Shown here piece by piece: positions 11,924 to 24,089 of a stretch of 64,000 bases of DNA. The number at the start of each line of letters is the position of its first letter. The first letter of the stretch is position 1. The notes beneath the pieces are model-generated. The model saw only the letters and a list, made by a program, of their open reading frames with translations. It had not been told where the DNA came from and made no database searches. The stretch is taken from the NCBI RefSeq assembly GCF_035222275.1, contig NW_026946359.1:992001-1056000 (forward strand), read 5' to 3'. A program made the translations under genes and the position numbers. The stretch comes from Podospora bellae-mahoneyi (lineage: Eukaryota > Ascomycota > Sordariomycetes > Sordariales > Podosporaceae).

Positions 11924-14900
11924 CTAATCAACCTCCTCATTATCCCCCTCATCAACAATCACATTCCTGACCCTGAACCCCGAGCTCTCCACAAACCACC
12001 TCCTCGCCAACCCCATCCTCTTCGCAGCCCCAAGCTGCTCATACCCAACATCCCCCCCACCAACCATCACCATCGGAATCGGATGCCTCCTCGCAAACCC
12101 AGCAGGCGTCACCTGGACCTCATCCAGCAACGGCCTGATCAACCCCGCTTGCTCCCTCAGATGAGCCGCCGACGACGACTCGGCCCCGTCATCATCCGAC
12201 ACAACCACCACCAGCTGCAGTGACCTGAACGAGGGCGAAAATGCGGGAATGTTGGCCAGCTTGGTCGAAAAGTTGCACCCACCCCTGCGGATGACGATGA
12301 CCTGGTGGTCTCGCGGGGCAGAGTCGGGGAGGACGGCGTCACAGGCAGTGCCGGCCGCATAAATCGTCGACCAGGGGAAGTGCTCTATCGGGACGGGTCC
12401 AAACTCGGGGATGCGAGGCGCGCGGGGTGGGATGATGTGCGCTGGTAGAGGGGCGGCGCCCAGCCCTGTGGGGGTGACTGCTGTTCGGTTTATCACCAGG
12501 TTGTAGGGCAGGGCCTTTTTGGGGGTGGACGACCTAAGCCCTGGGATGGAGGTGGCGTCTGGGAGCTGGAGGTCCAATGAGGCAGCAATTTGGTTGAAGA
12601 GTGCTTTGACCATGGAGCCAAAAGCGGGAACAGAGACTCGGGGAGAGGCAACGGGGGGAAGCTCGGCCTTGGCGAGAAGGTCATGTAAAAGGTCTGCGTC
12701 GAGCTCTTCGAGGTCTTCTTCTTCATGGGTGTCTTCTGTTTGAGACAGTGGTTGTTGGCCAGCTTTGCTCCCATCGTCACTAGCCGCGGGCTCATCATCA
12801 AGCAGGTTGATTTGATGTAACTGTTGGAGTTTGGCGAGAACGGGGTCCTTGATCAGCGAGAATCTTGGATCTTGGATCTCGCCCAGTATGGCCCGGTCAA
12901 AGATGATGGATTCGTCCTTGCCCAGCAAAACGCCATTAACTTTGCTGACCCGCCACTCACGCTCACCAGTACCACTATCCTCCAGACGCATTGACATCTT
13001 GAGTCCCGATAGGCTGGATACACGGATACGATCCGCACTTAATCTTTCCAGATTCTGACTGCCCAGTAGAAAGTTGAAGGAGCTGCCTCCAACAGCCTGC
13101 TGCGCGTTCGAGGCGAATTCCAGGGTCACCTCCTCTGGCTGGTACAGTTTGGCGCAGGTGCCATTGTCAGGCATAAGCTCTGCAGGGAGTGTCCACGGAT
13201 AAAGCGTGTAGTTTGAGCGAGCCATGTGTTGACCAGACATTTGCCCTGCATCGATAGCGTAGGCGGAAGTCGGGGAAAGCTGGTGAAGATCCAACAAGCG
13301 CGCGGCGTGGTAAATGTCATCTCTTGCTGCAACGACCGACCCTGATAATGGCGTGGTTTGGGGCCGTGGCGGGCATGTGTTTGTGTACTCCTCGTTAGGA
13401 TAGACAGTCAAGTATTTGCGAGGTGACCGTCGTCGGCGAGGCCCATCTTTTGGCGGAGCCTTGGGAATAATGAGTGGGTGTCCCTCGGTTGTGAAAACAT
13501 AAGGGGCATCCAAAGAGTTTAGCGGGTGTTCGTCGTCAAAGAGCAAGTACATGTATTTGGCGGTCTCTCCGAGGAAAAAGCTTTCCATGCGGTCGCTCTT
13601 TTCGCCGTCCAAAACGTTTTGCAGGCCTGCCCAGCCGCAAGGGGTCCAGCAACGTCTCGTGATATCCCGCAACACCATCTCACCAACGTACAGATACCAG
13701 GGGTCTTTGGTGGCGCGATATATGTGGTACGTCGACTCGATGAACTCTGGCCGCAGTGGCCACCAGCCGAGTCCACCCTCAACTGTCTTGTCACGAAGTG
13801 AGTACCGCTCAGGAAGCGCAGCATACCTCGTCCATATGGCGGTGTATAAGAGGTTTGTCTCAATGGCTTCCTCAACCTCACCAGCGAGGACAAGGAGCCC
13901 CGAGTAATACGCGCCCAGGCTGTCAACCCAATTGGATACTAAAGATCCTGTCCAAAGATTAACGTTGTCATAGTGGGGGTGGTCTTTTTCATTGTAAAGA
14001 TGGCGCTTGATGGCTGCGTGTGCAAGATGCCATGCTTCCAGAAACGAATCGGCCGAGTTTTCGGCATCGTTCAGGGGAGGGAAAAGAGCGTTGGGATCCA
14101 ACCAGTTGTCACTGTCGATGCCGCCCCTGTGTTTGCGTGCAGGAGCCGTCCGGTTAGGGGGCTCATGTCCAGAGAGTAGAATATGTGACTTCAAAGCATA
14201 CTCGAAAAAGCTGTCAGCGCCCGCACCAATGACGGCATAAGCTCCGATCCAGTGGCCTTGCTCGGCATCCACACCAGCCCCTATAAGTCCTATCTGGCTT
14301 TTTCTGTACCAGACAGCCCAGAAGGCACGTTTTGCAAGTTGCTCGAATCGCGGGTCGCCGGTCAGACGACTCAGAACTGTAAACTCGAGCACCAGTGACC
14401 CCGCGCCAGCGCTACACGTTTCCGTTATCTCCAGTGGGCCTTCTGGTGGGTTCATGGGTGCATTCTCATGCATGGGTGAGTTGGTATAAAAGGGGATGCC
14501 ATGGCGGAGGTTGACACGCGGGTACGGCATGCCCGTCTTGGTGTAAAAGGCCGGCAAGAGCCTCTGTCCCAGATCCAGTGCTAATCTCAAAATTTGCCCA
14601 TCGTACTTGAACCCGTTGGGCCAAACGATTGGTTGCGAATATAAGGGGTCATCCGTCTCGATATGGCGAGGTTTGTATCCGGTTATCGGCAGCGCGCCCA
14701 CGGCAAACAAATGGGCACTGAGAAGCCCACCAAGGCCTCGAATCACCGTCTCAAAGACTTGGACCTTGCTGTCGACATCGAAGCCACGACCACGCTGGCC
14801 TACTCCTGAAGGTCCAGGGCTTCCATCTCCGTACTGTTCGACCAAGGCGGCTACCCCATGCTGGAAATCTGCAAGGGCTTTCGGCCCAGTGCCTCGTTCA

Positions 14901-15432
14901 TCTGGTGGCGCAGAAGCCAGGATAGCCAAGGTTGAGAGGCTGTCTATTAGTGTGAGTGAGTAGTTGCCCAGCACGTCATTGAGCTCGACATTTCGTGGGT
15001 TTTTCGCATCGCGGGTCAGTGGGACACATGATACTGGACGGAGCTTGGGTGGTTAGATGTTAGCTATGATAAAGTTACAACGTAATCAATGGTAGTGCAA
15101 ATATGCATGCATACCTCGTCCTCGGGGAAGGCAATATCCATATAATTATCAAAGCCATGGTAAAACATGTCAACGGTCTCCTGGCGTAACTCTTTTATCC
15201 TGTCCGTTGACATGGCCGCAACCCCGACGTGGCCAGGGGCCAGCATCACCGCCACAAGACACCATAGTAGCATATTCCACCCTATCCATTGTATTGGGCG
15301 GGAAATCGGCCGTGTGAATGTCATGGTACTCTCGGGGGGCATCTGGGCGCGGGCAGATGCGTCAATGGGAATTCGGGTTGCGTCGGATCGGGAGCCGCCA
15401 TCGCTAAGCAAATGGCGATGGTCGTGGTCCAT
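11924..15432 (-). CDS. ER degradation-enhancing alpha-mannosidase-like protein (GH47, EDEM/Htm1 type) with PA domain
   Basis: Trims mannose from misfolded glycoproteins in the ER so they are sent to degradation. Exon 1 (15432-15115) and exon 2 (15043-11924) are joined across a 71-bp intron (GTATGC...CAAG), giving FPEDE-LRPVSC and about 1145 residues. A hydrophobic segment (IGWNMLLWCLVAVML) near residue 55 is a signal peptide or anchor; a second start at 15324 would place it nearer the N-terminus. GH47 blocks are clear: LGNYSLTLIDSLSTL, FETVIRGLGGLLSAH, EITETCSAGAGSL, GADSFFEYALKSH and the calcium-binding FTTEGHP. After an acidic linker a protease-associated fold with the Cys-bearing IRRGGCNFSTKL follows (about 1000-1125), as in EDEM3. 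No HDEL/KDEL tail; it ends in acidic DEGDNEEVD. Confidence 0.93.
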
Positions 15433-18400
15433 GCCGAAAGGGCATCATACAAAGTAAAGCCCGGGCGACCACATGGGGTTACTGTCCAAGTGTCGTGTCG
15501 TTGCGATCGTGCCGTCACCAATAATGCCACCTGGACAGCTTTCAAGGTTCGCGATTTCCAGCTGTTAGAGGCTTGGCGGCAGCCATTGCTGCTGTGGTGT
15601 CAAGGAAGGCGTTGCTGTCCTTCTGGAAGGACCCGCTTTTCCTGGCTCTCGAGACTTGGCAATTCACTGATGAGATGGATTACGTAAACCAGGCCATCAA
15701 GGTGCCCGTGTGCGTGACAACGAGCGCCCACAGAGCAAATCCACAATCGAAGCTCTCATGGGACTTTGGATGAGTTGACACTGCTAAGGCTCTCGTGGTT
15801 ATAGTTTCAACATAACTTTGACCGAAATGTCAAGATTGTCAATCTACCAAGCCGCCAGCCACATCACCATGAAGAAGCGAGGTTCGGCTGTGTCGTACAA
15901 ACGCAACACTGGGAACGAGCCAGCTATATGAGATAGATCGAAAGGCTCTCTTAAATGAGGGCTACTATCGAGTCTCTATGGACAAGAAAATCTAGGTGGT
16001 TACTCTAATAGTCGGGACTAATCCGTCGTTGTACACAGTGCACCCTCTTGGAGTCCGCGGCCGTTGGTCGACGGTTTACCCAGTGGAAAGAACAGCCGCC
16101 AGCCCTCTCAAGTATTCCAAGTCTCAGTGACTTGTGACAACTTTTGTTACTTTGCTGCAGCTCGTTTCTTTGCCTTCTACCAAGCTGTATGCACACACCC
16201 ACACACCTATCCCAACCACATCAGCCGCCGATCTCCAGTTCGTTATCTTCACCTTCTTTGTGTTTACGTTCCCCAACTGACGAAGTTATGTGTGGGATGA
16301 CTCTGTTCTGTCAAAGTGGCAAACGGGTAAGGATACCTCACCACCCCGTGGACCTGACCTGCGACAGGCAAGCCGCTGTCACGAACAGTGATCGTTGCTT
16401 TCAAAGCTCTCACCAGTCCTCGCCCCCAACTGCTGAAAACATGGTGACCAATCCTCGGCAGAACTCAAGCTACAAGCCGCCGAGGTATCACCTGCACCTG
16501 GTATGGACTTGCGTGAATTGTTCAAGGCAGCCAGCAGCGTGGCTTGTTCCAGCAACCAGAGTGGCGGATCCGGAAGAGCACAAAGTCCAGTCCAGGCCTA
16601 TCACACCACGCTACCCCGACGGATGATCTCGAGCCGTCCACGCCCATGCATATCAGTTCAGGTTCAACTTTTCGCGGATGAATCCGTTTGTCCGTCGTTC
16701 GGCGGCCGTGTGAGATGTCCCGCTTTCTCCTTAGTAATTTGTGCCATGTGCACATTGTACAGACGAGAAGGATTCACTGAGGTCAATGCTCTAATATTGG
16801 TAGATTGAGCTGTGTGAAAATACCCGAGCTACCCGACGTCCGGCTGTCTCGTCTCGATTCAGTATTGTCGGCATGCGGCACAGTGGCTTGTGGGTGGTCG
16901 AAAGGAGCTATCTCAGTTAACTCCGAGTACCTACCTACGATTGGAAGAGGGTGATTGCACAGATAGATGAGGAGCGGTACGGGCTCCACGATCAGCAATT
17001 CAGAAAGTGGTTCAGGTGCGTAATAATTTCGGAAATGGGCTCGTTTTTTTTAGGTTTTTTTTTTTTTTTTTTTGGGGGTGTGCTCGGTAGTTGCCGTTAT
17101 CTCAGGCTGGTCAGAGTCCTTCGCCCCATTGCACTCAAGACCGCATGAGTGGTTATGTAATCCTCGAGATAGCTATTGTCGATGGGGTTCGCCCGGGTGT
17201 TATTGGTTGTGGAACAGGAGCGTTCAATGTGTGAGAAACTCGAACTGTCTCTGCGTTTGAACTCTATACATGTGCACCCAAACGGAGAGGGTTATGCAGA
17301 CAGGTATCACTGCGGATACTGAATCAGTATCCTATTCAGAACTGGCATCTAATTGCCCATCACCTGCGTGCAGTTGTCTGTTTGAAACAAGTATGAATTC
17401 GCTGGTAGGTGCGCAAACTCTCAAGTTGGCAAGAGTAGCCGGTAAGTTACTCGTCAGGCATTAGCAAAAGAAAGTTTGACTCCAACTTGCTTTACGTCGA
17501 AGAAACGGAAGTCTTGACCAGTTGCTGTTATCTACCTATGTTTAAGAAATATACGGCAAGGGCCAACAAGAGCAAGCATCTCCTGTCGAGGTGGAGCAGG
17601 AAGAGACAGAAGGAATCAGATGAGAGTGATCAGAGGCGGCAAGTGTAATTCCTGTCCGCCGTTAGACTTTTAAAGGCTTACTCTCCTTTTTACCTCGCGC
17701 TGCCTGTATCTGCCGTGGGTCGAGGCACGTGTCCGCGAGGCTCCATGGCGGCAGTTGGGCTCCTGTCTTCACAGTAGGTACTCCGTTCTCGCCTTCCCAG
17801 CAGCGCAGACGGGGTTCATCAGCCCGCTCTTTCCCTTGGACTGGGCTCCCAACTGAACCTGAAATCAACCACGGGCAGGTAGCGAAAAGAGGCTCCACTT
17901 TCCCAGAGGTATAAACCCCCCTTCGGGAAGAGATTGTTTGAAACATCACCAGCTTTATTTCCCGGCATGTAGGATTCGAGGCGTGAGGTTCGTTGTCGAG
18001 GTTCGTACTTGCATGATATCGACATGCAGTCCATATGCAAAGGACTGGAAATATCAACACACTGGTCTGGTATACTTGACCCGCTCATCGACAGTAGAAA
18101 CCCAATGGAGTTTGCCTCCCATGATGAATCGTCATGCTCCCTTTTCTCTATCTCTGTCCCGTTACAGGCTGTACGATAACTGATCTCCTACACTGTGTAT
18201 CGTTCAATTCATTTCATATCTAAGCGTTAGTTTGTCCAACCAACTCCAAATGTTCTTTTGGTTACAGATCACAACTGACAGAAACCCCCACCAACACATC
18301 TCACGGCGCTTGTTTCACATCGGACTTGTTGCTCGCACTCTTGCATTCCCGCTCTCCACCCGCAACGGCAACCCGCATCTCGGATTCCATTCCACACTGT

Positions 18401-19573
18401 TGGGATGACTTTTTGGCTGTTGGTGGCTTACTGCTTTCTCGCTGTGTTTGCGACATGGTCCGATCCCCCAGCTTTTTCCGCACTTTTTGTGTAACGCACA
18501 TCTCACAACAAGCTTTCTTTGTTCCCGCAAACCCGTCCGTTGGAATGACGGGAGGGGTTTTGTTGGCTGCTGTCTCATGAACTGAGACTTGTTGGTGTTT
18601 TTTTTCGGTATTTTACCAACAGAAAGAACAAACACACCTCACACACCCATAGCTTCGGTGTGGGGTGCAGACGGAGGTGGTCATGGGACCCGACACGTGA
18701 TGTCCTTCATCTTCATCACTTCACCTCCGAGATCGTTGTCAAAGCTGACACCGATTTCGGGGTTCGGAACCACAATGATACCGGATGATTCGTCAATTCG
18801 CGATCTCCAATGCCTTGCTCAGGAAGCATCCATATCCGAAGAAAGAGATGCACATGTGGCTCTCGGATCTCTGTCTTGTTTCCGACCATGTTTCCGAGTT
18901 GAAAGATTCGAGAACTTGGTGAGCAGGCAGGCCGCACATGGCGCCGTATCCGTCATGAAATCCACATCGTCCTGTTTTTTTCGTTTCATGGTCTTGTCAA
19001 CCAGCATCTTTCTCAACGCCTTTCGGCAAAAGTCTTCAGAGACTGTGTGATATGTTGTTACAGCCTCTCTACTCTCCAACGTGTGCCTCGCAAGATCCCA
19101 GACAAAAGGATCGCCCGCCTAGCCTTCGGTCCTTCTCTGCGGCGCAAAACTCCCTTGGGGCTGTGAACTTTGCTCCTCCCAAGAAAAAAAATAGGCGATA
19201 CCGAAACGCCTGACTGTGTGTCTCTCTCACACACACAGTTGCATCTGCTTCGCCAAAGGAAATGGCTGGGCCTCATCGAGATCGATGCAAGATGCTGGCA
19301 ACAACATTGATGATAACGACAGCAACAACAAAAACCCTGATAACTTTCGGTCCCATTCCCCGCCCATCTCCCGGAAACAAAAACCAAAAATCACACTTCA
19401 CATGCTTTTTAATAGAGCGACGAGCCTCTTTCCCTTTTCTGACCCTAGCACGACAGCTCTCCCCAAGGAAACTATCACCTCGTAAATCTCGTGTCGTAAC
19501 CTGTATGCAACACAGTTCCCCCGATTCATGTTTCTAGTGCATGTCAGGGGGAGTTGTTTTAGCTCTTTAAGGT

Positions 19574-19880
19574 GAGGTCCGGGCTTCCTTCCCTTCCCCC
19601 CTCCCCCTCCTCGTTCCCACTTGGTGTGGGAAAGTCCGTAATCCGGACCGTAATCCGGATCCCGGGGTGTGACCTAGCCAAGGAACCCCCCGCGTTGAGC
19701 TTGAGGGGCGGACCCCGCCGACTCGGCGGTGATCCGCCCACCCGCCCGGCGCTAAAACACGCTGTCCACGGTGGGTAACGCCAGTGACGATAGCGTTAGC
19801 TTGGCGGCGAGGGGGTTGTATCAGTTTGAAATACGGCTTTTTAATACACTATAATACCAGGCCGTATTTTTTTTTTTTGG
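19574..19880. other. Structured GC-rich patch with hairpin and inverted repeat
   Basis: A local GC-rich island in plainer DNA. CCGTAATCCGGA occurs twice in tandem (about 19635-19660). At 19706-19739 arms GGGCGGA/TCCGCCC enclose an inner stem CCGCCGA/TCGGCGG, making an imperfect 14-bp hairpin. Next, AAATACGGC (19829-19837) pairs exactly with GCCGTATTT (19861-19869) across a 23-base AT-rich loop, followed by a T run. This could be a structured transcript end, a small-element relic or a regulatory region. No family recognised. Confidence 0.5.
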
Positions 19881-21708
19881 CAACGTTACAGGAACCACCA
19901 CCAAAGAACCAGCCCCCAATCTCCCCCGCCCCGGTGATGGTGCACAGTACTTTTGTTTTCCTGGGTAGGTATGGTTTTATGCCCGGGGTTTGGGGTTGCT
20001 TTCTCGAGGAACAAGGGGGGAAAAGCCACAATACAGTTACAGTGTGTGATATCAAAGATCAAAGCCTTCCTCACCTCGTCCTCGAGTAGAAGGCCCGCTT
20101 GGCTCAAATCGGCCTGATGGATATTGCTCACCCCGTAGCAACGCGGTTTAACACGATGTTTTTTTGCTTGCCAATTTCCAAGAAAAGGGGGCTGTGTAAA
20201 AACAAAAAAAAAACCAACCAGAGCAGCAAGCAAGCAGGCCATTTCATCGACGACGCGCCACTAAAGGGCCGGCGCGCCAGAGACATTAGGACCTTGCAGC
20301 AACTGATTTCGTTGTCGTTGTCAATCAATTCTCCACTTGGCACGGCAGAGGGGGGAAATGCTTCGCGCTTCGCTGTTCGAAAGCGACCCCCAAGATTTTC
20401 CCCTTTTTCTACTTTTTTTTAAAAAAATTTTTTTATAACAAATCAAGTTTAGCTAGCCTTGGGTTCCTTTGCTTGACGTTCCGCTGGGGCTTACTTGCTT
20501 GCTGTTAAGCATCATCATGCATTTTACGGCAAAGGTTTGGTGTTGTTTTCTTGTCCCCGACGAATATCGGACATTAGAACAACAACCAATAGGAATGACG
20601 ATATCTTTTCCTCTTCGACAAAGAAAGCTCACCGCCGTCCGCTGAGCAGCAAGTCTAGCCTAAGCACGTCACAGTGGCTTGCTGAGGGAGATACGGTTAG
20701 AAAAGTTCCCGTGGGGTTCCGCTCCCAGCTTGCAGAGAATCACGATGAGTTGCTCACGTGATAGATGACGGGTCGTCCCCCCAGACTGGTAGCGTAGCGT
20801 TTGTGACCGTTTGTGGACTTAGGGGCGCAACTTGTCGTTGACACTTGCTTAAAACCGGTAGCGTGGTATGTGAGGCTCTTGTGCTCTGCCCCACTAGCAA
20901 GGTCTGGTTTGGGCGATTTAGCCCCCGTCGGTTATCGGGGTGTGGGTTAAATAGAGAGTCTGAGACTTATACTGGATCACAACTGCTGGGTTTTGTCAGC
21001 GGCGAGAGAAAGAGAGAGAGATAGGGACAGAAAATGCAAGAGAAAGGGGATAATCATACTGAATACGCATCACTTGTTCGAGCGAGAATATCTATCTCCT
21101 CTCATTCGTTCGGTCGTATCGTGGAGATGATAAAGTTGGCAAAAAGGTGATGCATGTCTGCAGTTTAAGAGTAATGTCCCAAAATGGAAATTCTTGAGTG
21201 CAGCCCTACGGGGTTTGACACGGACATTGAGAGGTGGGTTTCTCAACTGAGAGCGGGGGAAAGCATCAGCAGTCTGTCACTCTCTCCGCCTCTCGAAATA
21301 ATGTCTTCATTCAGAAGAATGTCGCTGATTGGTATTCCACAAGACATGTCAGATCCTTAAACAGTCTTGCGCCGGGTGTTCAGCCTGACTGCATTAAAAC
21401 ATCATCTCTGCCCATGCTGCACGACAAATCTGTAGCAGAAACTGGTGGTTGCACAGCCATCCCATGCTACCACGAACCCTCTCCACAGTGACACCTAGCC
21501 CCCTCTCGGATTGGCGCGACTCCGCACGCAAAACAGGCAGCCGCTCTCGGTGATTCTGCCCAGAACGAGAGTGGGAGCGAAAGGTGAAGCAAATGTACAG
21601 CAAGATACGAGAAGAATCAGAGATATTCAAGTTTTTTGTTCAATTTCTGTCAATTTGCGACAAAAGTTTCGGGAGATACAGCTCTGAGAGAGCCTTCTCA
21701 TATATCCT

Positions 21709-21734
21709 AAAAAAAAAAAAAAAAAAAAAAAAAA
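21709..21734. repeat. A26 homopolymer
   Basis: Twenty-six uninterrupted A on the plus strand, about 370 bp past the 3' end of the regulator gene on the other strand. No retroelement body is visible next to it, so it is listed as a simple repeat. Confidence 0.9.
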
Positions 21735-22102
21735 CAAATAGCCTGCCCGACCAATGGTATCTATACGTATCTGCGGTGCTTTGCCTCCCCCAAGTGTGAA
21801 TCCATCCTATATTGGTGACGCCGTCCGAAACACCACGCCCCCCCACCACCACCGTTACCGAACCACACAAAAAATTGAAAGCTACTCTGAATTGGCTTTG
21901 TGTTTGAGCCCAGAACAAGACAAAGGTGAATATGTGAAAATGTTGAGGGTTGTGTACGCGCGAGCATTAGTTATTTCTCCACTCTTTTGCCGAACCCCAT
22001 GGTGTGTGTGTAATGTAAAGCCGATCTGTGAAACGTGTAGATGAACGAATAAAAGTACAGAATATGTGCATTCTTGTGTGAAAAAAACAGGTATAGTGTG
22101 GT

Positions 22103-24089
22103 TTATTGGCCATATGTGGCTCTTGTCTGTATCATTTGTTCGCAGGCCTGTCGAGCGACACGCTCGCTTCGGTGATGACTCGGCTCGCGGGCTGCCGAGC
22201 GTTGCGATGCGGCGTCGTCCTCATAAGCAAGCTCCATAGATTCGGGGCTCATGCTGTCTTCGACTTTGGGGGTCTTGTTAAAGATTTGGTCGAGATAGTC
22301 GTTTTCTTGTTCCGAGCTAAATTGGGGGGCGGTGCTGGCGTCGTCGCTCATCATGTCGTAAGAGGCCTGTCGTGCCGCCGCCGCCGCTGCGACGTGGTGA
22401 GCATGACCCTGGAAGGCAGGGTGATGGAGACCGAGCCCGTTCGACCAGTCACCCATGACATGTGTGTTGTGATGGCTGTTTTGCGAAGTGGCCCTTCGGC
22501 GGGCTGCTTTGTTCTTGCGCCGTCTTGTACCAGTCTTCTCATCAACTGTGGGCTCCTCCATACCAAGCTTGACAAGCATGGCCTCGATGTGCTGTGGCTT
22601 CCAGTCCCAAACGCGACAGCCACCGCTTTCCTTCATGCGTGCAAGTATAAGTTGATATCTCTTTTCCTCGTAATATCGGTGGGCTTCCATAAGTCGCTCG
22701 ATCTGGAAGCACTGGTTAGCAAAGGAAGACAGAGTCAAACATTACACATCAGACTGCGCTTACCTCTCTCTTCGGCCAGACACCATACTTGGCAACGGCA
22801 CGCGAGACCTTCATCTGAAGAGCCGCCTTTTCCCAGTTGCCTTGGTGCTTCTCCGAGTACTTGGCCTTCATCTCTTCCCACATACCCTTCCCCTTCTCCG
22901 AGATGAACTCTTTCCGGAGCTGGAAGAGATACTTGTCATCATCGGGTGCATCGTCCCGCAGTGTGAGCTCGTCCTGATCAGCATCATCCAATTGACCATT
23001 CGCGCCTGATTCTGAACATATTTGAGGTGTTGACTTGGGTGTGCGAGCTGGTTTTCGTGCCGGTGACGGCTTCTTGCGCTGCTGGGGTCTTCTTCCGGGA
23101 CTAAGAGCCGCATGGGACGGGTAGCCACCGAGTAATACAGAGGGATCACGTAAGTCTTCAATGCCTCCAATTCTGGGGGTCGTGTCTGGCCTAAAGTGGG
23201 ATGGGTTTGGCTGAGCTAAGACGGGAGCGTGTCCGCTGTTGGAAGGCATGCGATGGTGCATGTGTGGCGGCTGTCCCAGATACGGTCCCGACGGCCCCAC
23301 GTCAACATTGAAGGCGTGGTACTCCTGGAAAGGCTGGTGTATTATCTCCCCGTTGTTGGCCGAAACATTGTAGGATCCAAGATAGGGGTCGATTGGCGGT
23401 GGAACCTCAGATTTGGGAGAGGATGGGTGGTGGCTCATTGGGGGAGAGTGAGCCATGTACATATCAAAATGCCCTCCTTCGGTGGCCGCAGGATGGACTG
23501 TCAAGGGAGAGGATCCCTGGCTGCTGTTGTTGACGTCGTAACCGCTGTAGTACATCTTGGATGAGTTTGGGGGTGTTGGGACTTGTGGTCCAGGAATGGC
23601 CGACTGCGAATGGTAATTTCTCATCGGTGGCTTTGAGGTGGCTCTTTGCTGCAAAGGCGGACTGCCGGCTCCAGAAACTGGCGTGAGGAGTGTCGAGTCT
23701 GCAGCGGCTGGGTAGTTGAAAGAAGAGACTCCAGAGATCTGTTTTGTTGTGGTTAGCCTAGGGTGGATACCGTGAGATTGGCTGCCACATACAGCGCTGT
23801 AGGGGTCAAGGTCTGGTGACGAGTAAACAACAGAGGCAGGGCCGCTGGTGCAAGCAGTAGAACCGGGCAAGCTATCGTGATGGTGGTGCGCACTTGGCAT
23901 GAGATACTGGGCGCTGGTCATGTCGAGTGTGATCTGGAGGCGTTTGAAAGACCTCCTGGGAGAACCGCTTGGAGTGCTGGAGCTGGAGCTGGAGTTGACG
24001 GCTTCTTCTGAGTCCGAGCCAAGTTTGTGGCAATCGAGAAAATCCTCAACAAGGGGTGATTCGACGGCTTCCGATCTGTCTTGTTCCAT
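22103..24089 (-). CDS. Putative fungal nuclear regulator with conserved basic C-terminal domain
   Basis: Function not recognised. Exons 24089-22764 and 22702-22103 with a 61-bp intron (GTAAGC...CAG) give about 641 residues; the splice restores WPKRE-IERLMEAH. The N-terminal two thirds are low-complexity Ser/Pro/His/Gly, as in activation regions. A Lys/Arg/Pro patch near QQRKKPSPARKPARTPKS may bind DNA or act as a nuclear signal. A compact block follows, running from KYLFQLRKEF over GNWEKAALQMKVSRAV and EEKRYQLILARMK to VWDWKPQHIEAMLVKLG, then a basic RRRKNKAARRR. It is helical, rich in Trp and basic residues, and reads like a Myb/SANT-type or similar DNA-binding unit found in fungal proteins (inference). 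An alternative start is the Met of MTSAQYLMPS, about 57 residues in. The frame is also open upstream to 24497. Confidence 0.75.

Larger units (their letters stand above)
15433..22102. other. Gene-poor stretch, 6.7 kb
   Basis: No supported protein gene. Short frames on both strands lack domains or convincing splice chains. It contains a 19-base T run (17055-17073), a 26-base A run (21709-21734), a structured patch at 19574-19880 (separate entry) and a palindromic E-box TCACGTGA at 20754-20761. It must hold the promoter of the EDEM gene and the 3' end of the regulator gene at 22103. Confidence 0.5.

Noticed and set aside
21709-21734. A26 run as the tail of a retroposed element
   Set aside because: No element body or target-site duplication is visible beside it.
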